Part shown: positions 38,694 to 46,924 of the stretch, piece after piece
Layout of the letters: each line of letters begins with the position of its first letter
Position numbering within the stretch: position 1 is the stretch's first letter
Translations under genes and position numbers: made by a program
Notes under the pieces: model-generated
The model's database searches: none
The model's input: only the letters and a program-made list of their open reading frames with translations
Told to the model about the DNA's origin: nothing
Origin: Novimethylophilus kurashikiensis
GTDB taxonomy: Bacteria; Pseudomonadota; Gammaproteobacteria; Burkholderiales; Methylophilaceae
Reading direction: 5' to 3'
Assembly (NCBI RefSeq): GCF_003112435.1
Contig: NZ_BDOQ01000002.1
Coordinates: forward strand, 248,001 to 312,000
Length of the DNA: 64,000 nucleotides

Positions 38694-41387
38694 TTAAAAT
38701 TCATCAAAATCTGGAAGGTCGAGTTCCTGTGCCTCAGCAGGAGTCTCGAAGTTATCTGCAATAGATGGCCTGGTGTCAGCGTCAATGGCTGAGCTGGGGT
38801 TTTCCTCGATAAGGCGAGTTTTCTGTATGGGTGCAACTGGAGTTATCGCTCCTAGCTGCAGGGTGTTGTAAAGTGATTTGTTGGCCTCTTGGCGCTCGAA
38901 TGCTAGTGCAAGTGCTCCTTCAGGCGTAAATACCTGCTTGAATTCGCGGAGCCGCTGCATGGCTTGCGCATCACGCGCGGCCGTAGCGTTTCGGTTGGAG
39001 TATTCCTCTGTCACGGCACGACGTTCTGTCTCAGTCAATTGACCGAGTCCAATCAAATTGCGGCAGACGGCATGAATCCAGCGGTTTTTGAATCGAACAT
39101 AAACTGAGGATGCATCCCATGGGTCGTACCGGACCGGTAGCTCTTGCCCTGCAATCCTGAGGTCGAGGAACTCCGAGCTCCAATACAGCATGTCATTCAC
39201 TTTGACGCCTCTCTGTCGATTAACCTTGCGCGTTCCCGTGCGGTCTACCGGTGGGCAGGTAGCAATCAAGAAGTCCTGGTTGAGGATGATTTGTCGTTGA
39301 GGACGCGAGCCGCTCTGTTGCAGACCGCGCATAAAGGCTGCACGGGGAGTCATTCCTAAAGCAGGGTGGTTTTCCTGCTCGTAGTACTCCGTGGCCCAGA
39401 ACTGGATGCCGTAATACATGGCTTCCAATGTCCATTCCGCAAAGTTAACTGGCAAATGCTTACCGGTCGTCATGCGCACATTCTTGGTAGCTTTGGTATT
39501 ACCTGCCAGATTATGGACATATTCGGTATGTGCGCGACCAAAGACCCGCTCGAGTACGGCTCCATGTCGAGGTTGGCCTGCTGGACGGAAGCGCAAATGC
39601 ACACCCATGACCTGTAAAAAGGATTCAAAAGCGGTGGACATAAAATCACGTCCGTTATCGACCACAATGCACTCGGGTAGGCGTTGGAATCGCTTGACCA
39701 TGTCGCGCATGACCATCATTACCGAGTGATACGAAGGCGCGTCGAAGGTAAGGTAAAACGCGACGATACGTCTCGACCAGGCATCGATGGCGAAAGATAG
39801 CCAAGGGCGACCTAGTGACTTCCCGGTCGTGTCGGATATCAGTTCGAGGTCGAGCTGCGTGTGGTCAATATGCACATACTGGAAGGGCCGGCTACCATGT
39901 GGCGGAGTGTCGGCATATAGCACATCAATAAACGCACTCTTCTGATAGGCCATACGCTTGCCATGCCGCAGTTTCAGGTCACGGTTCGTCTCTTCAGCTT
40001 TGATGCGTGCGATAAGGGTGGGATATGAGGGGGCTTTGACTCCTTGTGCGTCGCAGGCGAGGCGCAGCTCTCGATGACAATCGCGATAACTGATGGCCTC
40101 ATGACTACGCCAATGTTTCTCGATGATGTGGAATATCAAGGCCTCCTGCTGCTCTTCTAGACGAGGGGTTCGATTTCCACGGGCATCGGTATTCGGTACC
40201 AAGGCAATGGTCGCATTGCCACCGTTAACCAATGCGGCGTTCTGCTTAGCAATCCAGCGACGCATTGTGCGTGCACTAACCTCTGCTACAGCAGCATCTG
40301 ATTCCAGGATGATTTGACGGCGTAGGGCGACATCCAACTGTTCTTTGCTGTATCTCGCCACATTCAGTGGAGCCCCGGTCGAACCGTGCACAGAGGAAAT
40401 CTGCCCCTTGTCCAGGGCTTTCAGTATCCAATCGCGTGACAAGCTGATGGTCTTGCCATCCTGCTGGGAGCAGACGACCTCGTTTTCGCCTAGTAGCGAG
40501 ATGGTCAGTTCATTGGATTCATAGACAAAACGCGCTCCGACCTCAATGTCGATGACGAAATTGTCCTGCCCAGGGACGTGAGCATCACGGATTTCATTCA
40601 CCAGAAACTCCCGCAATGTCTCATCACGGAAAATTCTCGAGCGCCCGGGGCGGGTAAGCTGCTCGCGCTCAAGGTCTGCGACCACCAAGTGGTCGGCGAT
40701 AGCCTTATTAAGTTCGTCTGCTTTGAACGCATAGGGCTCTGCCAGCAACTCAGCGATGTAGATGGCCCCGTGTTCTTTTAGTGCGGCTTTCAACCGTAGC
40801 AAGGTGGTTTCAGGGCATGGTTCGGCTGCTGGATGGAAATAATCTGCTAAATATTGAAGGTTTTCTACTTTGCGCCGGGGGATTTCTTCATCGCTGATGA
40901 TGCGATAGCGGATGCCCAGCTCAGCTAATTTTTCTTCAATCTGTGGGGAGCGCCAATGACCGTCCTCATAGTTGTAGCGGTAGGGATATCGCTCAGCTAA
41001 ACGGGACAGCTGAGCGTTGCTTTTTACCTCCTCCAAGGTGATGCCATCATCATCAAGTACCAGAAAGTCCGGGGTGTGTTGGATTTTGTGGATTTCGCCC
41101 GTCACAAAATCAAGCAGTTCAAGATGAAGCACGCAGGGCTGCACGTAATATTCCAGCACCTGAGAGTCGTATTCTTTGATGACGGCATTCGCAAATTCAT
41201 AGTGCCGGCTTTCCGTCGGGATTTCCCGTCCCATCTTGCTGCTAGCCAAAAAGGTGATGACGTTGCCGCCATACGACCTGACCTCACGAACGGGTGCTTC
41301 CACCCGGGCCCGAAGTATAAGCTCTCGACCTTTCTGCGGCGTCCCAAGGCGGTCGAAAAGAGCCATAAGTTGTGATGTTTCTAGCAT
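38694..41387 (-). CDS. tnsAB: TnsA-TnsB fusion transposase
   Basis: Single polypeptide joining the 5'-end endonuclease and the DDE transposase, so cut-and-paste excision is expected. From the ATG at 41387 it is 897 aa. The TnsA-like domain (residues about 1-190) shows E65, D107 (in HTPDFLV), and E120-x-K122 (in EEVKSN), matching the Glu-Asp-Gln/Glu-Lys nuclease site. The middle has winged-helix/HTH segments. The retroviral-integrase fold carries D508 (HIDHTQLD), D577 (VVDNGRDF) and E613 (VLERVFG), i.e. DD(35)E. The frame stays open to 41573, but that extension would run across the 22-bp palindrome, so the downstream ATG (M-L-E-T-S) or one at 41366 is preferred; the exact start is uncertain. 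Confidence 0.92.
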   Translation of the reverse strand: MLETSQLMALFDRLGTPQKGRELILRARVEAPVREVRSYGGNVITFLASSKMGREIPTESRHYEFANAVIKEYDSQVLEYYVQPCVLHLELLDFVTGEIHKIQHTPDFLVLDDDGITLEEVKSNAQLSRLAERYPYRYNYEDGHWRSPQIEEKLAELGIRYRIISDEEIPRRKVENLQYLADYFHPAAEPCPETTLLRLKAALKEHGAIYIAELLAEPYAFKADELNKAIADHLVVADLEREQLTRPGRSRIFRDETLREFLVNEIRDAHVPGQDNFVIDIEVGARFVYESNELTISLLGENEVVCSQQDGKTISLSRDWILKALDKGQISSVHGSTGAPLNVARYSKEQLDVALRRQIILESDAAVAEVSARTMRRWIAKQNAALVNGGNATIALVPNTDARGNRTPRLEEQQEALIFHIIEKHWRSHEAISYRDCHRELRLACDAQGVKAPSYPTLIARIKAEETNRDLKLRHGKRMAYQKSAFIDVLYADTPPHGSRPFQYVHIDHTQLDLELISDTTGKSLGRPWLSFAIDAWSRRIVAFYLTFDAPSYHSVMMVMRDMVKRFQRLPECIVVDNGRDFMSTAFESFLQVMGVHLRFRPAGQPRHGAVLERVFGRAHTEYVHNLAGNTKATKNVRMTTGKHLPVNFAEWTLEAMYYGIQFWATEYYEQENHPALGMTPRAAFMRGLQQSGSRPQRQIILNQDFLIATCPPVDRTGTRKVNRQRGVKVNDMLYWSSEFLDLRIAGQELPVRYDPWDASSVYVRFKNRWIHAVCRNLIGLGQLTETERRAVTEEYSNRNATAARDAQAMQRLREFKQVFTPEGALALAFERQEANKSLYNTLQLGAITPVAPIQKTRLIEENPSSAIDADTRPSIADNFETPAEAQELDLPDFDEF

Positions 41388-41449
41388 CTTCAGCGCTTCC
41401 AATAATTGCTCACGCTGTCGTAAAGCTTCGTTATCAGGTATAACGTATG

Positions 41450-41471
41450 AATCGGTCGTATACGACCGATT
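41450..41471. promoter_or_regulatory. Perfect 22-bp palindrome between tnsAB and the DUF6471 gene (putative operator)
   Basis: Half-site AATCGGTCGTA followed exactly by its reverse complement, with no mismatch and no spacer. It lies in the divergent intergenic region, 63 bp from the tnsAB ATG. Likely bound by a dimeric regulator of transposition; the DUF6471 product is an obvious but unproven candidate. Confidence 0.7.
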
Positions 41472-41530
41472 TGGCGTTCCGGTATGGCTGCTATGTAGAT
41501 ATTTTTTTGACGAAGAGGGATGGCCCAGGA

Positions 41531-41794
41531 GTGAGTAAGCCGCAGTCTGAGATTCAAGCCGAGTGGGAGGCAATCGCGTATGAGCTGCTGGTGAAGGAGA
41601 TGGGGCAACGCCACATCACCTACAAAATGCTTTCTCAGCGTCTTGCATTGATGGGCATCGCTGAGAGCCCAGATAGGCTCAATCGAAAGGTTAATCGCAG
41701 GAAATTTTCGACGGCCTTTTTTCTGGCCTGCTGCCAAGCGATGGAAGTCGAGTCGGTGCCGCTCGGAAGTTTCTTGCGGCTGCGTCAGCCGTAG
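41531..41794 (+). CDS. DUF6471 domain protein
   Basis: A small helical protein (87 aa from the GTG at 41531) whose core EWEAIAYELLVKEMGQRHIT ... LSQRLALMGIAES ... NRKVNRRKFSTAFFLACC matches DUF6471, an HTH-like family seen beside mobile elements. The frame is open from 41447, but starting there would place the palindrome inside the first codons, so a downstream start (GTG 41531 or TTG 41507) is preferred; neither has a clean Shine-Dalgarno. Transcribed away from tnsAB with a shared control region, it may regulate transposition. Function unknown. Confidence 0.65.
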   Translation: MSKPQSEIQAEWEAIAYELLVKEMGQRHITYKMLSQRLALMGIAESPDRLNRKVNRRKFSTAFFLACCQAMEVESVPLGSFLRLRQP

Positions 41795-43167
41795 ATGCGC
41801 GGAGCAGCACCAGCCTGCAGGCTTGAACAGGCGAGCCTGTGGGAGGCGAGATATTTGAAACTTATCCATCCATTCACCATTTCGTACCCTCTCACAAATG
41901 GCGAATAGTCACACGGCTCAGGTAAGGAGCCCATTCAGTTACAAGCAGTCGGAAGGTGGAATCACCTCCGCAAAGGGTACCCCCATTGATGAGGCGGTGC
42001 AACCCTAAGCTACTGATACCAATGTTTTTTATAGAGGCATCCCTATTTTCTGCTCGATGCCATTAAAAATTTTGGTCGCGTTTTTCCACATTCTCGTTAT
42101 ACAACCCTAGCAGTACCTGATTTTCATCCGAAAATTTCTTGCTGCCGCCCCGCAGGACGCGCGTACAAGGCACCAGCAACGGGGGGATAGGTCGGACTGG
42201 GGGATTGCGTGAGACCCGACACACGGCGGCGAAGGCAGCACCGTGACGCGAAAGGCTGTCGGGCGATGCGGCTCCATACCTGCATGCAGGGGAGAGGCGG
42301 AGTGAAGGTTCTTCCCTAAAATTGGGAGGGCTAGGCTCAGCCTCACCACCCTGCAGGATGGCTAGCTTGGAAATTTCTTAGTTTGGCTGAGCCCAACCAG
42401 GAGGGTGAGACTAGGGCTCAAAGTTAATATGCTAACCGAGATATATTTGGGAGGTTGTTAAGGGGCCAAAGTGTTGCAGGGGCTGATTGGGAACGTGCCT
42501 GCAGTGCCTCATAAAGTTGTGCTGGACGGGTAGCCAGTCCATAAATAAGGCGCTCCAAATGCAATCTAAAAGCGATTAATGAGACGCATGAGTTTCAATA
42601 TTAATCATGACATCATCGACGATAGCTCATCAGTTTGGAATAGTTCTGATGGACCTACCTGTTACGAAATAAATAGGCTATGGATTCAGTTAAGGAACTT
42701 AAGATGCCTGCTGAAATCCTGTAGCTGGACTTTCTAACTTAGCCAATCAGACTCAATACTAAGCGAAGTGAATAATCCCAGAGGAAACTATATATTACTT
42801 GGGATTAATCATTATAACTATTAAGGGTAATAGGTTTTCCTACGACTATGCCGAGTTTATATTTGACCTGCTTAGACCCTTAATTTGGAAAGGGCTCGAC
42901 AAATTGGACATGGGCTAAGAAAATTAAATCGCGGTCAAAAAGATAATTTAAAAACAGTTAATTAAATTGGGTAATAACTCCCTTAAATATCTCTTCTTAT
43001 GACGAACGTAAGGTATTGGCGAGACTGATAACATGAAGGCTTTGAACTGCAAGCTCCACTTGTAGTTTAAATGCAGGAAGCAATTGGTGTTGAGCGGCAG
43101 CTTGCTGTTGCAATAAAAGGTAAGAATGCCGATTTTTTGAGGCTACGCATTTTAACAAGGTATAAAA
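41795..43167. other. Long gene-poor cargo segment containing a GC-rich block
   Basis: About 1.37 kb with no convincing gene. A GC-rich block at roughly 42140-42360 stands out from AT-rich surroundings and is spanned on the minus strand by an 80-codon ORF (42107-42349) of low-complexity appearance that I would not call a gene. It contains a 12-bp palindrome CCTGCATGCAGG (42279-42290) and an inverted pair GGCTCAGCC (42334-42342) / GGCTGAGCC (42385-42393). It could be a structured RNA or a remnant of another element. The rest, 42,420-43,150, is AT-rich with nothing recognisable. Confidence 0.6.
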
Positions 43168-46100
43168 ATGAAGATTGGAATTCTCCACCTCAGCGATATT
43201 CATATTAGAACTACTCATGACCCCGTGTTAGGGCGAGGGCTACAAATTGCATCTACTACTTACTCGCTCTTACCAGAAGTCGAGTGTCTATTTATTGTCG
43301 TATCGGGGGATATTGCCTATGGAGGGCAAGAATCGGAATATAAAGAAGCAGAGAGCCTGTTCAACCAAATTAAAGCTAGCATCCTCGAACAATCAAACAT
43401 TGCGGTTCACTTTATTATGGTCCCCGGAAACCATGACTGCAATTTCACAGACAACCAATCAATCCGAGATATTCTTATCGAAGCAATCATTTCGGAGCCG
43501 TCAAAAGCACTAGATAAGTCCGTCGTTGAAGGGTGCACCTCCGTTCAAGGAGAATTTGTTGTATTCAGAAATAAATTGGAATCTGAGCCTCCAAGTTTTC
43601 AAGATTCTCGATGGACAAAATACCAGTTTGATGTCGCCGGCCATCAAATTGTTTTTGATTGCATAAATGTCGCCTGGATGTCCAGAAAATCAGAGGCACA
43701 AGGAAAATTGTTATTTCCTGTGGAAGCCTATCAGGATTTCGAAAAAGATACTCCACATCTGAGACTAGCTGTTCTTCACCACCCATTCAACTGGTTTGGC
43801 CAAAGCACCTATCACACCTTCAAAAGTTTTATTCGCTCAATTTCTGAAGTGGTATTCACGGGGCATGAGCATACCGCAAATTATGGGGAAAACTGGGACC
43901 CCTCAACCAACGAGAGTATTTATATTGAAGGCGGCGTACTTCAAGCAGGGCATCATCCTGACGAGTCTAGTTTTAATCTGGTGACCATAGATTTGTCCCA
44001 AGAACAGTATAGATGTGAAAGATTCTCATGGGATGGGGCACGATATTACCCAACTGATGGAGCTGAATCGTGGTCTACGTATAGAAAATATGTTGTAAAG
44101 CAAAGGTCAGAATTTGAAATTTCTGCCGAATTTTTAGCTGAATTGAATAATCCTGGAGCTAACTTTAGTCATCCAAGCATTCCTAAGATTACCTTGGATG
44201 ACATTTATGTTTTTCCTGATTTGCGTTTAATAGATGATGCGCCAACTAAAGACCAGCCTGAAATTAGTTCAAGTGTTTTAGTTTCGCCAGAGAAAATTAC
44301 CTCTGGAGTCTTGATTCAAGGGGAGGAGAAAACCGGTAAAACAAGTCTGCTTTACACCCTTTTCAAAAGGTATCAATCCTCAGGAGTCATTCCCATAATT
44401 ATTCGTGGAAAGGATTTGTCGAAAGTATCTGATAAAGAACTGCGTGCGACCATTGATAGGGCAATTGGGCGTCAGTACGGCACACAAGCAATTGTCCCAT
44501 TTCATCAATTACCTAAAGCAAAAAAAGTATTGCTCCTAGATGATATCGACCAGCAAAAGGCGCCAGAAAAGAACAAAGGTAAAGCGCTTAAATACCTGCT
44601 AGGTTTGTTTGGGGGTGTCATAGCTACTTCAAATGACTTGTTTGAATTGGATGAGCTTATTTCATCAGATGTTACAGACCTAGTTGGGTCCTTCCAACAG
44701 TATAGGCTGCTACCTTTTGGATATAAGCTGAGGCTCGACCTGGTTAGAAAATGGGCGAATCTTGGAAGTGAAGACAGAGACCCTCAGGCTTTGATGGCCA
44801 TGGTTGATAAGGTTGAAAAACTCTTAAACACAATAATAGGCAAAAACCTAATTCCTTCGGTTCCAATTTACCTTCTTATCCTGATGCAAAGCTTTGAAGC
44901 TGGAAAACAAGGGGACCTACAAAATAGTGCATTTGGGCACTATTACGAATTTTTAATACTCCATTCCCTCACTTCTATTTCTATCAAACATGAAGAAGTT
45001 GATGAGTTTATTAACTATTGTTGTCAGCTAGCATGGTTTACTCTCCAGAAAAAAGTAAAGGAGCTTGAGCTTAATGAGCTCAAGGAATTTTCCAAAGCAT
45101 ATTCCGAAGAATATGCTTATGTTGAACTTACTAGCAGGTTAAACCAGCTCTGTACAGCGAAATTGTTAATAAGACATGGGGAGAGTTACTCGTTTTGCTA
45201 TCCATACGTGTACTACTTCTTCCTTGGGAAATATTTGGCTGAGAACCTAAATGATGGCGAGGTTTCACAATTAGTGAGGCATTACTGCAGTCACCTCTAT
45301 GTCAAAGACTACGCCAATACGATACTGTTCTTAACTCATCACTCAAAGTCTCCATTTATTTACGACAGTATCAAAGCCGCGCTTGCGGGTCTTTTCAATG
45401 ACAAGCCCCCCATTGACTATGACGGCGATACCGAAATGCTAAATGAGCTGGTTGAATCCGCACCATCGCTCATCTATCACAAGGGTAATGCTGAAGAGCA
45501 AAGACGAGAAATTCGTGAGTTGCAAGATGATATTGAAGCAGGGTCGAGTAGCCATTCTCCTACTGCCTCTCAAGAGCTAGATGGAGACCTTGACCTACCA
45601 TCCAAGCTGAATTTTTTATTCAAAACTGTAGAAATTCTTGGGCAGATACTAAAGAACCATTACGGTTCTCTTCGAAATTCAATCAAGGAAGAATTGCTGC
45701 ATGAGTTGTTTGATGGCCCTCTACGAGCCCTTAGGGAATTCTTCGAACTTATTCATAGCCAAAAGGATTTGCTGGTAGCAGATATTGCAGCACACCTACA
45801 ACGGGGGCATGAGAGCGCTTCTGAGGATGATTGTAAAAAGTTTGCTAGGAGATATGTGTTTGACCTAGTTGGAATGGTGTCCACTATTTTCATCTACAAA
45901 ACAGCGACATCAGTGAGCTCTGAGAAACTGCTTGATGTTATCAGTAAAGTCGTTAATGAATCTGATTCCGTAGCGTATAAGCTGATTGAGATTACAGCAC
46001 AACTTGATTTGCCCAACTCAATTCCATTCGCCGGAATAGATAAATTGGCCAAGAATCAAAAAAACAATCCATTTGTCATTCGGCTGATGCAGTCCGTCGT

Positions 46101-46257
46101 TATTGGACATCTTTATATGTTTAAGACTTCCGACGCCGACAAACAGAAATTGTGTAGTGAGCTAGGAATCCAGATATCACGTCAACGGATTATTGATTAC
46201 AAGACAAAAGACACCAAAAGACTAGTTAATGCAAATTCCGAGCAGCATGTTAAATAG
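43168..46257 (+). CDS. Calcineurin-like phosphoesterase fused to a P-loop (STAND-like) NTPase
   Basis: A 1029-aa two-part protein. N-terminal metallophosphoesterase domain (residues 1-270) with a full metal site: DIH (D10, H12), SGDIAYGG, VPGNHD near 87, VLHHP near 202, and GHEH at about 231-234. A central P-loop NTPase has Walker A GEEKTGKTS near residues 385-393 and Walker B VLLLDDID near 454-461. The remaining 500 residues are helical and unrecognised and would be the sensor part. Such nuclease/phosphatase-NTPase fusions are predicted immune or conflict proteins: the NTPase senses a trigger and switches on the effector. ATG preceded by AAGG seven bases upstream. AT-rich relative to the chromosome, alone as a single-gene unit. 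Specific substrate unknown. Confidence 0.85.
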   Translation: MKIGILHLSDIHIRTTHDPVLGRGLQIASTTYSLLPEVECLFIVVSGDIAYGGQESEYKEAESLFNQIKASILEQSNIAVHFIMVPGNHDCNFTDNQSIRDILIEAIISEPSKALDKSVVEGCTSVQGEFVVFRNKLESEPPSFQDSRWTKYQFDVAGHQIVFDCINVAWMSRKSEAQGKLLFPVEAYQDFEKDTPHLRLAVLHHPFNWFGQSTYHTFKSFIRSISEVVFTGHEHTANYGENWDPSTNESIYIEGGVLQAGHHPDESSFNLVTIDLSQEQYRCERFSWDGARYYPTDGAESWSTYRKYVVKQRSEFEISAEFLAELNNPGANFSHPSIPKITLDDIYVFPDLRLIDDAPTKDQPEISSSVLVSPEKITSGVLIQGEEKTGKTSLLYTLFKRYQSSGVIPIIIRGKDLSKVSDKELRATIDRAIGRQYGTQAIVPFHQLPKAKKVLLLDDIDQQKAPEKNKGKALKYLLGLFGGVIATSNDLFELDELISSDVTDLVGSFQQYRLLPFGYKLRLDLVRKWANLGSEDRDPQALMAMVDKVEKLLNTIIGKNLIPSVPIYLLILMQSFEAGKQGDLQNSAFGHYYEFLILHSLTSISIKHEEVDEFINYCCQLAWFTLQKKVKELELNELKEFSKAYSEEYAYVELTSRLNQLCTAKLLIRHGESYSFCYPYVYYFFLGKYLAENLNDGEVSQLVRHYCSHLYVKDYANTILFLTHHSKSPFIYDSIKAALAGLFNDKPPIDYDGDTEMLNELVESAPSLIYHKGNAEEQRREIRELQDDIEAGSSSHSPTASQELDGDLDLPSKLNFLFKTVEILGQILKNHYGSLRNSIKEELLHELFDGPLRALREFFELIHSQKDLLVADIAAHLQRGHESASEDDCKKFARRYVFDLVGMVSTIFIYKTATSVSSEKLLDVISKVVNESDSVAYKLIEITAQLDLPNSIPFAGIDKLAKNQKNNPFVIRLMQSVVIGHLYMFKTSDADKQKLCSELGIQISRQRIIDYKTKDTKRLVNANSEQHVK

Positions 46258-46924
46258 CAAGGAAGAGCTACATCAATACGCGAACCAACTTGCCGTGCAG
46301 CTTGGGGTCGCGCAATTCCGGGCACCAGTAGTAGAAGTTGCTATGAACCTTGATGCCGCGCTGGCGGTCGACTTTGCGCATTCCACGGCGGCAGACCGTG
46401 GGGCACGTCAGGATGAGGAAGTCGCGAGTGAGCGTGACGATGCGGTGCGAACGTGCTCCTGAATTGTTCAGGCTATGCTCACACGCCTCGCGTGGAGACA
46501 TTCCAAAGGCAGGGTGATGTTCGGTGTCGTAAATACTCGAAGGCCCAATATTCCAAACCGTAGTAGAGATATGGGTGTATGAGGTTTATTTATAAACTGT
46601 CGGTGACCCTGCTATCTGAGCTACTTGAATTTGTTATTACTTCCAGGGATTTTTTGGTATCGATTCAGAGTATCAAGATTTGTTCGAGGACTAGAGATTG
46701 TAGAGATTCAGTCATCCTCATATGCACCACCTACTATCGAAAAAAGTACCAAGGGTTGTTTTACGTCGGTATTGGGGGCGCCTTTATTGGTTCGCTGGGG
46801 AATTTATATAACTATGGCTACTCAGCGGGTAACCTTGGTGTCACAAATTGGGCAATAAAAAACATCATGCAAGGCTTCGAGATTGCCTAATTGGCAAACA
46901 GGAAGAATTTGTTCGGGGGTAATA
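46258..46924. other. Spacer between the two large cargo genes
   Basis: Holds the tnsB fragment (46268-46580). The remainder, 46581-46924, has an ORF of 103 codons with no recognisable features that I do not call; the start region of the Hhe-type gene begins at its end. Confidence 0.55.
46268..46580 (-). pseudogene. Fragment of a second TnsB-like transposase gene, frameshifted
   Basis: Reading on the minus strand, HHPAFGMSPREACEHSL ... VRKV-like TRDFLILTCPTVCRRGMRKVDRQRG aligns with the TnsB part of the intact fusion (HPALGMTPRAAFMRGL, LNQDFLIATCPPVDRTGTRKVNRQRG). Upstream, LYYGLEYWAFEY matches MYYGIQFWATEYY but in another frame, so a 1-base shift lies near 46530. Only about 100 codons remain. 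Divergence from the intact copy shows it came from a different Tn7-like or Tn5053-like element, not from a local duplication. Confidence 0.8.

Noticed and set aside
41388-41573. Longer tnsAB start at 41573
   Set aside because: Would translate through the perfect palindrome and overlap the divergent DUF6471 gene; the added residues have no counterpart in TnsA.
46579-46890. 103-codon ORF before the Hhe-type gene
   Set aside because: No ribosome-binding site, no recognisable domain, overlaps the decayed transposase fragment boundary.
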